This document shows, in pieces, positions 1-5,452 of a DNA stretch of 5,452 nucleotides. Both the position numbers and the translations under genes were made by a program. Where the stretch lies: the NCBI GenBank assembly GCA_947174625.1, contig CAMWJT010000097.1, positions 1-5,452 of the forward strand. Direction: 5' to 3'. Numbering within the stretch: the first letter of the stretch is position 1; the number at the start of each line of letters is the position of its first letter. The stretch is from an uncultured Ruminococcus sp. GTDB lineage: Bacteria > Bacillota > Clostridia > Oscillospirales > Ruminococcaceae. The notes under the pieces are model-generated. The model was not told where the DNA came from, did no database searches, and saw only the letters and a list, made by a program, of their open reading frames with translations.

Positions 1-38
1 TATTTATACAGTCGCCCTGAAAGCAGCTCAAAAAATAC

Positions 39-68
39 TTGACAAATAGATAGAAAATATGTTATAAT
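39..68 (+). promoter_or_regulatory. Sigma-A-type promoter of the lyase gene
   Basis: A perfect -35 box TTGACA (39-44) and a perfect -10 box TATAAT (63-68) are separated by 18 bases. The -10 is also extended (TG at 60-61). Transcription would start near 75, giving a leader of about 57 bases before the ATG at 133. Such a near-consensus promoter suggests strong expression unless a regulator intervenes; I see no clear operator palindrome overlapping it. Confidence 0.85.
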
Positions 69-95
69 TAAATCAATTATATTTTTGCTTTGTTG

Positions 96-110
96 ATAAA
101 CTTTGTTTAT
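96..110 (+). promoter_or_regulatory. Small leader hairpin upstream of the lyase RBS
   Basis: ATAAAC (96-101), a three-base TTT loop and GTTTAT (105-110) form a perfect 6-bp inverted repeat in the predicted 5' leader, ending 10 bases before the Shine-Dalgarno site. It is mostly A-T pairs, so it would be weak in RNA. It may stabilise the 5' end, act as a DNA operator half-site pair, or be chance. It is too small to be a riboswitch. Confidence 0.3.
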
Positions 111-120
111 TTTTGCAATA

Positions 121-125
121 GGGAG
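121..125 (+). promoter_or_regulatory. RBS that fixes the lyase start
   Basis: GGGAG lies 7 bases before the ATG at 133. This favours ATG 133 over the in-frame upstream TTG at 103, which has no ribosome site and would place ten unhelpful residues in front of the lysine-rich signal peptide. A second ATG at 139 is also possible but lies 13 bases from the site. Confidence 0.8.
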
Positions 126-132
126 TTATTTT

Positions 133-231
133 ATGCGTATGAAGAAAAAAATTGTATCTGCATTGCTGACAGGTGCCATATCATTCATGTCTGTTACAGG
201 CGCTTCTGGACAGATGTTCCATGCCCATGCA
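133..231 (+). other. Signal peptide coding segment of the lyase
   Basis: The first 33 codons give a basic N-region (R2, K4-K6), a hydrophobic stretch from I7 to about V21 and an A-H-A cleavage motif at 31-33, followed by V34. This is a Sec type I signal; there is no lipobox cysteine, so the mature enzyme is released rather than lipid-anchored, consistent with surface attachment through its dockerin. Confidence 0.8.
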
Positions 232-3207
232 GTGAATAAGAATCAGACACAAAACAATGTGGTGGAATATCTTGACAGGGGCATCAGTGCCGTCAACACC
301 GGCTCAGGAATGCTTGTCAGCTGGCGTTTCCTTGCCTCTGACCCTGATGAGGCAGTATTCAAGCTTTATCGTGATAATGTGCTTGTCTATACAAGTACAG
401 ACAAGGACAATTCTTATTCGAAAGGTGCTACCTGTTTTCTTGATCCGTCCGGAAATGCGAAGTCTGCCTATAAAGTGGAATGTTATGACAGTTCCAAGTT
501 GATTTCAAGTGATACTTGTTCTATCCGTTCTGATCATGCCTATTTTGATATTAAATTGGACAGACCAGGATCGCAGTATACACCAAATGATATGTCCGTC
601 GGGGATGTTGACGGAGACGGTGTCTATGAACTTTTCCTGAAATGGGATCCGGCAAACTCAAAAGATAACTCCCAGAAAGGCAAGACAGACAACGTATACA
701 TAGACTGTTACAAGCTTGACGGCACGAAACTGTGGCGAATTGACCTGGGTGTGAGTATCCGTGCCGGTGCGCACTATACACAATTTTTTGTGGCAGACTA
801 TGACCTTGATGGGAAAGCGGAAATGTGCTGCAAGACTGCCGACGGTACGAAAGATGGCAAGGGAAACGTCATAGGCGACGGCTCTAAGGATTATCGGGAT
901 TCTTCGGGGTTCATCATCCAGGGCGATGAATTTTATACATTGTTTGATGGCGCAACCGGTGAGGCACTTGATACTGTGAACTATGAACCTGCAAGAGGCG
1001 ATACGACCAAATGGGGCAAATCCAGCGACAAAACCAATCGTGTTGACCGTTTCTGGGGGACTATGGCATATCTTGACGGCATACATCCGTGTGTTGTCAC
1101 AGGACGTGGCTATTATGCTAGAATGACAGCGACAGCTTACAAAGTAGAAAATAAGAAACTTGTCAAAATGTGGACATTTGATACCGGTACGAGCAGCAGT
1201 TCCGCCGGTTACGGGGACGGTAATCATAATTCTATGGCTGCGGACGTTGACGGTGACGGAAAACAGGAAATTATTACAGGTTCTACCTGTATTGACGATA
1301 ACGGCAAAATCCTCTGGAATACCAATCAGGGGCATGGCGATGCCATGCACGTCGGTGATCTTGACCCGGATAATGATGGCATTGAAGCCTGGATTTGTCA
1401 TGAGGATAAGCCCTATGGTGTTTCGCTGATTGACTGTGATACTGGTAAGATTATTTTCCATAACAATGGTTCCGGTGATACTGGAAGATGTTGTGCAGAT
1501 AATATATGGGCTGGCAATCCTGGTGCAGAGCTTTGGGGCAACCGTGAAACGGACGATTCCACGCCTGTGAAGAATGTCAAGGGGGAAACACTCTCCTGCC
1601 GTCGTCCAGCGATTAACTTCCTCAGTTACTGGGACGGCGATCTGGAACGTGAGATACTGGACGGCTACACGGATTCTCCGGCGACTATCTCTAAAATGAA
1701 CGAGAAAGGCACGCTTGATACAATTCTCACGACGGATGGCTATTATACCTGCAATACAACCAAAGGCACACCCTGTCTTTCTGCGGATATTTTCGGTGAC
1801 TGGCGTGAAGAACTGATTGTCCGTGCAGCTGACGGAAATTCTGTCAGGATCTATGCGACCACATATGATACGGATTACAGAGTGCAATGCCTGATGCAGG
1901 ATCCGCAGTATCGTTCCCAGGTTTCTGCACAGAATACTGCCTACAATCAACCGCCGCATACGAGCTTTTTCATGGGGACAGGGTATCAGATGCCGGAACG
2001 CTCCAGGTGTACTGTAAACAGTGCCGGTGGTACGACCATTATACCGCCCGCTCCTGAAAAAACGGCGGCTGTGATGGATACATCTGTAAAATATATGTTC
2101 AAGAATGTCGGGAGCGGTCTCTACATGGAAGTGGATGGCGCAAAGGCTGAAGCAGGTGCGAATGTCCAACAGTGGGGTGCTGACGGTGAGGCTGTCCACA
2201 ACACATGGAAGCTCCAGGACGCAGGAGACGGCTATTATTATGTCCGTTCCTATGTCGGTGATGGCAGGACCTATTATCTTGATCTGACCGCAGGAAAAGC
2301 GGATAACGGCACAAATATTGAACTGTGGGCAAAAAATGAAAAAGATGCGCAGAAATTCAAATTTTTTGATAACGGCGATGGCACCTATACAATCACCACA
2401 AAATCAAGTGCAGACAAGAGTTGCGTTGCCGTCGAGAGCGATTCCACCGCATCCGGTGCGAATATCATCCAATGGGAATGCAATGACAGTGATTCCCAGA
2501 AGTGGACACTTGAAACAATTACCATCAAAGATGGTGCCGTACTGGATACCAGCAAAAACTATATGATTCAGAATGTCAACAGCGGACTGTTTCTTGAAGT
2601 CCAGGACGGCAAAGCCGAAGCTGGCGCAAACGTCCAGCAGTGGGGTGCAGATACGGCAAGTCCGTCACAGCATAATGTATGGCATTTTGAAGAAGTCAAC
2701 TGGGGTTATTATTATGTTTATTCCGGCGTCGGCGAAGGAAATCAACTGCTTCTTCATTGTGACAACAGCAAAGACGGCTCTAATATCTATATCAATGATT
2801 TTCTCAAATCCAGCAATCAGTATTTCAAATTCGTTGATAATGAGGATGGAACTTATACGATTGTGACACGTTCCTCCAGAGACCTTTCTTGTGTGGAGGT
2901 TGCCTCTGCTAATACAACATCCGGTGCAAATGTCCAGCAGTGGACATGGAATGACAACAATTGCCAGAAATGGAAAATTATCCCGGTAGATTATACACTC
3001 CCCTATCAAAAAGAAACAGCATCCGTTCAGGGAGATCTCAATAAAGACGGACAGTTAGACATCAAAGATGTTGTTCTGCTCCAGAAATGGCTTCACAGTG
3101 AATCTGGTGTGACACTTGCAGACTGGAAAGCCGGTGACCTTAACGGCGATAATCTGCTGAATATATTTGACTTTGTTCTCATGAAATATATGCTTTTGTC
3201 TGACTGA
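133..3207 (+). CDS. Secreted dockerin-bearing PL11 rhamnogalacturonan lyase with two ricin-type lectin domains
   Basis: Predicted to cleave the rhamnose-galacturonate backbone of rhamnogalacturonan I by beta-elimination outside the cell (YesW/YesX family, PL11); endo versus exo action cannot be told. Numbered from ATG 133, 1024 residues. Residues 1-33 form a signal peptide (MRMKKK basic start, hydrophobic core, likely cut after AHA). Residues about 44-635 are the PL11 propeller: opening EYLDRG (45-50), calcium-type Asp loops DVDGDG (158-163), DYDLDG (222-227), DVDGDG (371-376) and DLDPDNDG (409-416), and family motifs FGDWREE (554-560) and AYNQPPH (603-609). Two ricin-type trefoils (CBM13-like, QxW motifs) occupy about 646-796 and 802-950 and probably bind glycan. 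A type I dockerin follows, with calcium loops at 968-979 (DLNKDGQLDIKD) and 1002-1013 (DLNGDNLLNIFD), implying attachment to a cohesin protein. The gene ends with TGA directly followed by TAA. It has its own promoter. Family assignment is firm; the exact substrate is inferred. Confidence 0.94.
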   Translation: MRMKKKIVSALLTGAISFMSVTGASGQMFHAHAVNKNQTQNNVVEYLDRGISAVNTGSGMLVSWRFLASDPDEAVFKLYRDNVLVYTSTDKDNSYSKGATCFLDPSGNAKSAYKVECYDSSKLISSDTCSIRSDHAYFDIKLDRPGSQYTPNDMSVGDVDGDGVYELFLKWDPANSKDNSQKGKTDNVYIDCYKLDGTKLWRIDLGVSIRAGAHYTQFFVADYDLDGKAEMCCKTADGTKDGKGNVIGDGSKDYRDSSGFIIQGDEFYTLFDGATGEALDTVNYEPARGDTTKWGKSSDKTNRVDRFWGTMAYLDGIHPCVVTGRGYYARMTATAYKVENKKLVKMWTFDTGTSSSSAGYGDGNHNSMAADVDGDGKQEIITGSTCIDDNGKILWNTNQGHGDAMHVGDLDPDNDGIEAWICHEDKPYGVSLIDCDTGKIIFHNNGSGDTGRCCADNIWAGNPGAELWGNRETDDSTPVKNVKGETLSCRRPAINFLSYWDGDLEREILDGYTDSPATISKMNEKGTLDTILTTDGYYTCNTTKGTPCLSADIFGDWREELIVRAADGNSVRIYATTYDTDYRVQCLMQDPQYRSQVSAQNTAYNQPPHTSFFMGTGYQMPERSRCTVNSAGGTTIIPPAPEKTAAVMDTSVKYMFKNVGSGLYMEVDGAKAEAGANVQQWGADGEAVHNTWKLQDAGDGYYYVRSYVGDGRTYYLDLTAGKADNGTNIELWAKNEKDAQKFKFFDNGDGTYTITTKSSADKSCVAVESDSTASGANIIQWECNDSDSQKWTLETITIKDGAVLDTSKNYMIQNVNSGLFLEVQDGKAEAGANVQQWGADTASPSQHNVWHFEEVNWGYYYVYSGVGEGNQLLLHCDNSKDGSNIYINDFLKSSNQYFKFVDNEDGTYTIVTRSSRDLSCVEVASANTTSGANVQQWTWNDNNCQKWKIIPVDYTLPYQKETASVQGDLNKDGQLDIKDVVLLQKWLHSESGVTLADWKAGDLNGDNLLNIFDFVLMKYMLLSD
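2068..2979 (+). repeat. Tandem duplication of the ricin-type domain
   Basis: Two homologous in-frame units start at 2068 and 2536, 468 bases (156 codons) apart. They align along their length: AVMDTS/AVLDTS at the start, YMFKNV/YMIQNV next, a 14-residue identical stretch KAEAGANVQQWGAD (2143-2184 and 2611-2652), then DGTYTI and SQKW/CQKW at the end. The DNA of the identical stretch differs mainly at third codon positions, so the duplication is not brand new and that protein segment has been conserved. Confidence 0.85.
3034..3204 (+). other. Type I dockerin domain of the lyase
   Basis: Two F-hand-like repeats lie at residues 968-988 and 1002-1022. Loop 1 has D968, N970, D972, D976 and D979 as calcium ligands; loop 2 has D1002, N1004, D1006, N1010 and D1013. 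The following helices read VVLLQKWL and FVLMKYML. The residues at loop positions 10-11, which help set cohesin specificity in known type I dockerins, are IK in repeat 1 and IF in repeat 2, so the two faces are not equivalent. Confidence 0.9.
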
Positions 3208-3294
3208 TAATCCGGCAAGAAATCCCGCATGGATTCATAAAATAAAGACGGTATTTCTATATTATTTCAGGATCGCAGAACAAAGAAAAATTTC

Positions 3295-3303
3295 TGATAT
3301 AAT
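3295..3303 (+). promoter_or_regulatory. Extended -10 promoter-like element before the terminator hairpin
   Basis: TGATATAAT is a perfect extended -10 element, with no good -35 box (GCAGAA at the 17-base spacing). Transcription would start near 3310, exactly where the terminator stem begins. The same TGATATAAT, followed by CTATAA and then GCG, occurs at the real Rpn promoter (3406-3430), so this may be a degenerate copy of that promoter-leader. Confidence 0.35.
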
Positions 3304-3310
3304 GCGCTAT

Positions 3311-3363
3311 AAAGCGAATTTTCTCCGTCGAGGTCAGTTCAGGCGGAGAGAATTTGCTTTTTT
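3311..3363 (+). terminator. Intrinsic terminator after the lyase gene
   Basis: AAAGCGAATTTTCTCCG (3311-3327) pairs with CGGAGAGAATTTGCTTT (3344-3360) over 17 bp with two G-U wobbles and a 16-base loop. A run of six T (3358-3363) ends the structure. It lies about 100 bases beyond the lyase stop and separates that gene from the downstream nuclease. Confidence 0.8.
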
Positions 3364-3385
3364 CAGGAAATACAAATAAAATTTC

Positions 3386-3414
3386 TTGCAATTTCTGTTG
3401 AAATATGATATAAT
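3386..3414 (+). promoter_or_regulatory. Promoter of the Rpn-family gene
   Basis: The -35 box TTGCAA (3386-3391) is separated by 17 bases from a perfect -10 TATAAT (3409-3414), extended by TG at 3406-3407. Transcription would start near 3421, leaving a very short leader of about 18 bases that holds little beyond the RBS. The gene is therefore transcribed separately from the lyase. Confidence 0.8.
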
Positions 3415-3422
3415 AGTCCTAT

Positions 3423-3428
3423 AAGGAG
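3423..3428 (+). promoter_or_regulatory. RBS that fixes the Rpn start
   Basis: AAGGAG lies 10 bases before ATG 3439. The in-frame GTG at 3430 is only one base from the site and cannot be used with it, so the protein starts MPKERE. Confidence 0.85.
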
Positions 3429-3438
3429 CGTGATATCA

Positions 3439-4260
3439 ATGCCAAAAGAAAGAGAAATCATTCCTGTTACCAATGACGTGATGTTCAAAGCATTATTTAC
3501 CAGAAATCCGGATTTGCTGAAAAGCTTTCTTGTCGCTACTTTACATCTGGACAGTTCTTCCATCACGAATATCAAAATCAGGAATACAGAATTAACGCCG
3601 GACTATTACGAGGGCAAGCTGACCCGGCTGGACATCCTGCTGGAAGCGGACGGAAAGATCATCAATATTGAAATGCAGGTTGCCAGAAAAGAAGATTACA
3701 AGGAACGTGCGTTATTCTACTGGGCGAGAATGTACAACAACGAGCTGAAAGAGGGTGAAACCTACGACGAAATCGGCAGATGTATCTGCATCAATGTTCT
3801 GAACTTCACCATGTTTGAGTGTTCCGATTATCATTCTTCTTTTTCCGTCCGGGAAGACACCCGGCATGAACTTCTGACAGACAGAATGCAGATTCATTTT
3901 CTGGAACTTCCAAAAATAGAGAAAATCAAGGAGAAATTCAGAATGGAAAACAAAGATATTTTGCGGTTATGGATGCAACTTTTCAAAGCAGAAAGTAAGG
4001 AAGAACTGGAGATGCTGGAAGCAGTACCAGTAGAAGCGATTCAGAACGGTGTACATGTCATCTATGATCTAAGCAAAGACGAACAGATCCGGGAACGTGT
4101 CAGACAGCGTGAGAAAGCAGAACAGGACTATTACTCTGATATGGCTCACGCAAAAGCTGAAGGCAGGGCAGAAACATACAAAGAGTTAATTGCTAACTGG
4201 AAAGCACAAGGCATGACAGAAGAAGAAATCCGTAAACTCCTGCCATCAAATTTTAGTTAA
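3439..4260 (+). CDS. Rpn / PDDEXK_2 family nuclease (putative transposase)
   Basis: A 273-residue protein of the Rpn group (recombination-promoting nuclease/putative transposase; PD-(D/E)xK fold). Characterised relatives are DNA endonucleases that promote RecA-independent recombination, and some restrict phage. The N-terminal family signature VTNDVMFKALF is at 10-20. The nuclease core has D65 in RLDILL and E78-M-Q80 in NIEMQV; Gln in place of the usual Lys is typical of this family. The motif IPVTNDVMF and the strand-turn-strand GKIINIE fit the family. The C-terminal third (about 215-270) is charged and helical, ending in QGMTEEEIRKLL, a tail common in Rpn proteins. Length is close to the usual 280-300, so the gene looks intact. 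It has its own promoter and terminator, with no partner gene beside it. Its cellular role here (mobile, defence or recombination) is unknown. Confidence in the family is high. Confidence 0.9.
   Translation: MPKEREIIPVTNDVMFKALFTRNPDLLKSFLVATLHLDSSSITNIKIRNTELTPDYYEGKLTRLDILLEADGKIINIEMQVARKEDYKERALFYWARMYNNELKEGETYDEIGRCICINVLNFTMFECSDYHSSFSVREDTRHELLTDRMQIHFLELPKIEKIKEKFRMENKDILRLWMQLFKAESKEELEMLEAVPVEAIQNGVHVIYDLSKDEQIRERVRQREKAEQDYYSDMAHAKAEGRAETYKELIANWKAQGMTEEEIRKLLPSNFS
3928..3945 (+). promoter_or_regulatory. Candidate internal RBS and start within the Rpn gene
   Basis: AAGGAG (3928-3933) sits 9 bases before an in-frame ATG (3943-3945), residue M169 of the Rpn protein. Initiation there would yield a 105-residue C-terminal protein. 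A second candidate is AAGGA (3997-4001) 10 bases before in-frame ATG 4012 (M192, 82 residues). Enterobacterial rpn genes are known to make short intragenic C-terminal proteins that inhibit the full nuclease. The Lys-Glu codon pair alone can create AAGGAG, so chance is possible, and I see no clear internal promoter. Confidence 0.35.
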
Positions 4261-4268
4261 TAGAACTC

Positions 4269-4297
4269 TCCCCCGTCTCAGAGACGGGGGATTTTTT
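4269..4297 (+). terminator. Intrinsic terminator of the Rpn gene
   Basis: TCCCCCGTCT pairs perfectly with AGACGGGGGA over 10 bp around a CAG loop, with five consecutive C-G pairs, followed by six T (4292-4297). It begins 8 bases after the stop codon. A strong, textbook rho-independent terminator. Confidence 0.95.
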
Positions 4298-4354
4298 GCT
4301 TTCAGAATTTTTTTACTTTGATGGCAATGTCAATATTTCTTTCATCCAAAAAAC

Positions 4355-4386
4355 AAAAAAGTCCAGCTTTTTTACTGGACTTTTTT
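4355..4386. terminator. Bidirectional terminator between convergent genes
   Basis: AAAAAAGTCCAG (4355-4366) and CTGGACTTTTTT (4375-4386) form a perfect 12-bp inverted repeat with an 8-base loop. Each strand reads a GC-containing stem followed by a T run, so it can stop the dehydrogenase message (its stop codon is 23 bases away) and any read-through from the Rpn gene. Confidence 0.9.
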
Positions 4387-4409
4387 GGCAGACTTGATTT
4401 TTGAACTAA

Positions 4410-5452
4410 TTAAAATAAAATTTCTCTCAGCATCTTTTCTGCAAGTGCTTCTTCGATCTTAACGGGTGTCAATCCGGCAAAAGGCTCATTTACAACACTC
4501 TGCACGAGTTCTGCCAGGAGCGTGTCGTCAATGCTGGAAGAATCTATCTGAATGGGGTCTAATTTTAATCGCTCTACAAATGCCTGGTAAGCCTGTGCGG
4601 CTTTCACACCGATTTCTTCGGGATTCTCAGCACCAGTATACTGCGCACCGAGCAATTCCCCGATTTTTCGTACTTTCTTCGGAACAGCCATGCTGATTGT
4701 TTTCAGGACAACGGGTGTATCATAGGCACAGGCTGCGCCATGGATGATATGCAGTTTTGCACCGAGGACATGAGCAATGCTGTGTCCGACATGCGCACAG
4801 GCATTGTAGAGCATCCAACCGCCAATAGAAGCCGCATACTGCATTTTTTCCCGTGCTTCGCAATTTTCCGGTTCTGCCAGTGCAACCGGGAGATATTCTA
4901 TCACCGTTTCCAGCATTTTTTCACAGATCAGATCTGTCATCGGATTGCTCAGACTGGATGTATATGCTTCGTAGCAATGTGAAAACGTGTCCAGACCGGT
5001 CAGCAATGTTAATCTGTAAGGCATGGTCATTGTCAGTTCCGGATCAAGTACAGCATATTCCGGCATGTTCTCCAGGCACATGATCGGCATCTTGACATCC
5101 TGTTCCGGATCGGAGACAATCGCACCGTTGGACAGCTCTGAGCCAGTTCCGGCAGTGGTAGGGATTGCAATCAGACCGGAGCAGTGTTGCATTGGTTTTT
5201 GGGCATATTCCAGGACAGAACCCGGATTAAAACGAAGAATGTTAATGCCCTTGGCGGTGTCGATACTGCTTCCTCCGCCAATACCAATCACGCAGTCGCA
5301 GGATTCAGCCTTGCATAACATTGCGCCCTTTTCGATCAGATCTGCCGGGGGATCTGGTCTGACATCCGTATAAATCACAGAACTGATCTGAGAATCCGCA
5401 AAGGATTTCCGGATTTTGTCAAGCACCCCGTTTGTTTCAAGAATCTTATCAC
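4410..5452 (-). CDS. Iron-containing alcohol dehydrogenase, N-terminus cut by window edge
   Basis: Cytosolic NAD(P)H-linked oxidoreductase of the group III (iron-activated) alcohol dehydrogenase family, interconverting an alcohol and its aldehyde or ketone. The window holds 346 residues. The frame is open to the edge: the eight codons before GTG 5426 read DKILETNG, and with the next residues (VLDKIRKSF) match the family's usual N-terminal stretch, so that GTG is internal, not the start. Numbering from D at 5450-5448, the nucleotide-binding GGGSSIDTAKG is at 58-68, IPTTAGTGSE at 96-105, and the four metal ligands are D154 (GLDTFSH), H158, H223 (GHSIAH) and H237 (IHG). About 40 N-terminal residues are missing judged by the position of GGGS. 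The sequence after the last ligand lacks the usual xNAxLLP, so it is not a close match to FucO or butanol dehydrogenases that I can recall, and the substrate cannot be named. A link to rhamnose-derived lactaldehyde is only a guess from the nearby lyase. Confidence 0.93.
   Translation of the reverse strand, partial: DKILETNGVLDKIRKSFADSQISSVIYTDVRPDPPADLIEKGAMLCKAESCDCVIGIGGGSSIDTAKGINILRFNPGSVLEYAQKPMQHCSGLIAIPTTAGTGSELSNGAIVSDPEQDVKMPIMCLENMPEYAVLDPELTMTMPYRLTLLTGLDTFSHCYEAYTSSLSNPMTDLICEKMLETVIEYLPVALAEPENCEAREKMQYAASIGGWMLYNACAHVGHSIAHVLGAKLHIIHGAACAYDTPVVLKTISMAVPKKVRKIGELLGAQYTGAENPEEIGVKAAQAYQAFVERLKLDPIQIDSSSIDDTLLAELVQSVVNEPFAGLTPVKIEEALAEKMLREILF

Noticed and set aside
103..132. Upstream TTG start extending the lyase by ten residues.
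   Set aside because: No ribosome site precedes it, it overlaps the leader hairpin, and the extension would bury the Lys-rich signal peptide start; ATG 133 has GGGAG at 7 bases.
658..2199. A long open frame (513 codons) on the minus strand opposite the lyase.
   Set aside because: It lies entirely inside the PL11 coding region, has no RBS or family motif, and its composition (Ile, Arg, Cys, His rich) is what the complement of Asp/Gly-rich propeller codons gives.
3218..3258. Imperfect inverted repeat AGAAATCCCG / CGGTATTTCT just after the lyase stop, considered as a first terminator.
   Set aside because: It has a mismatch, a 21-base loop and no T run; the 3311-3363 structure is a far better terminator.
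3430..3438. GTG start for the Rpn gene.
   Set aside because: Only one base separates it from AAGGAG; ATG 3439 has proper spacing and begins the family-typical N-terminus.
3208..4409. Terminal inverted repeats of an insertion sequence around the Rpn gene.
   Set aside because: Despite the common 'transposase' label, no long matching inverted ends or target duplication are visible; the inverted repeats present are terminator hairpins. Rpn genes are not classic IS elements.
1..5452. CRISPR array, tRNA, rRNA or riboswitch.
   Set aside because: No spaced direct repeats, cloverleaf, rRNA-like stretch or conserved aptamer core was seen; intergenic gaps are all under 240 bases.
133..5452. A single pectin/rhamnose operon linking the lyase and the dehydrogenase.
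   Set aside because: The genes converge, each is closed by its own terminator, and the dehydrogenase substrate cannot be assigned.

Overview
The window looks like a piece of a Firmicutes (Clostridia) chromosome, most likely a gut or rumen Ruminococcus-type fibre degrader. The evidence is a large secreted pectin-backbone lyase ending in a type I dockerin whose first repeat has the LLQKWL style common in ruminococci, moderately AT-rich DNA, strong AAGGAG/GGGAG ribosome binding sites, and AT-rich intergenic gaps with clear sigma-A promoters and intrinsic terminators. The genus is an inference; no RNA gene or marker gene is present to fix it.

Layout. 1-132: an upstream region with a near-consensus promoter, a short leader hairpin and a Shine-Dalgarno site. 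133-3207 (+): a 1024-residue secreted enzyme made of a signal peptide, a PL11 rhamnogalacturonan lyase propeller, two tandem ricin-type beta-trefoil (CBM13-like) domains and a dockerin. 3208-3438: an intergenic gap with an extended -10 element, an intrinsic terminator, and the promoter and RBS of the next gene. 3439-4260 (+): a Rpn/PDDEXK_2 family nuclease (often labelled 'transposase'), which also carries candidate internal translation starts. 4261-4409: two intrinsic terminators, the second bidirectional. 4410-5452 (-): an iron-containing alcohol dehydrogenase that runs off the right edge, so its N-terminus and promoter are missing.

The three genes do not form an operon. The lyase has its own promoter and terminator, the Rpn gene has its own promoter and terminator, and the dehydrogenase converges on them. 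The lyase would act outside the cell on rhamnogalacturonan I, with the trefoils holding the substrate and the dockerin docking the enzyme to a cohesin-bearing scaffold or surface protein. A link to the dehydrogenase (rhamnose breakdown yields lactaldehyde, which some members of that superfamily reduce) is possible but not shown by the sequence.

The most interesting points are the candidate intragenic start sites inside the Rpn gene, which recall the short inhibitor proteins known from enterobacterial Rpn genes, the duplicated promoter-like segment directly in front of a terminator hairpin upstream of Rpn, and the modular architecture and divergent second dockerin repeat of the lyase.
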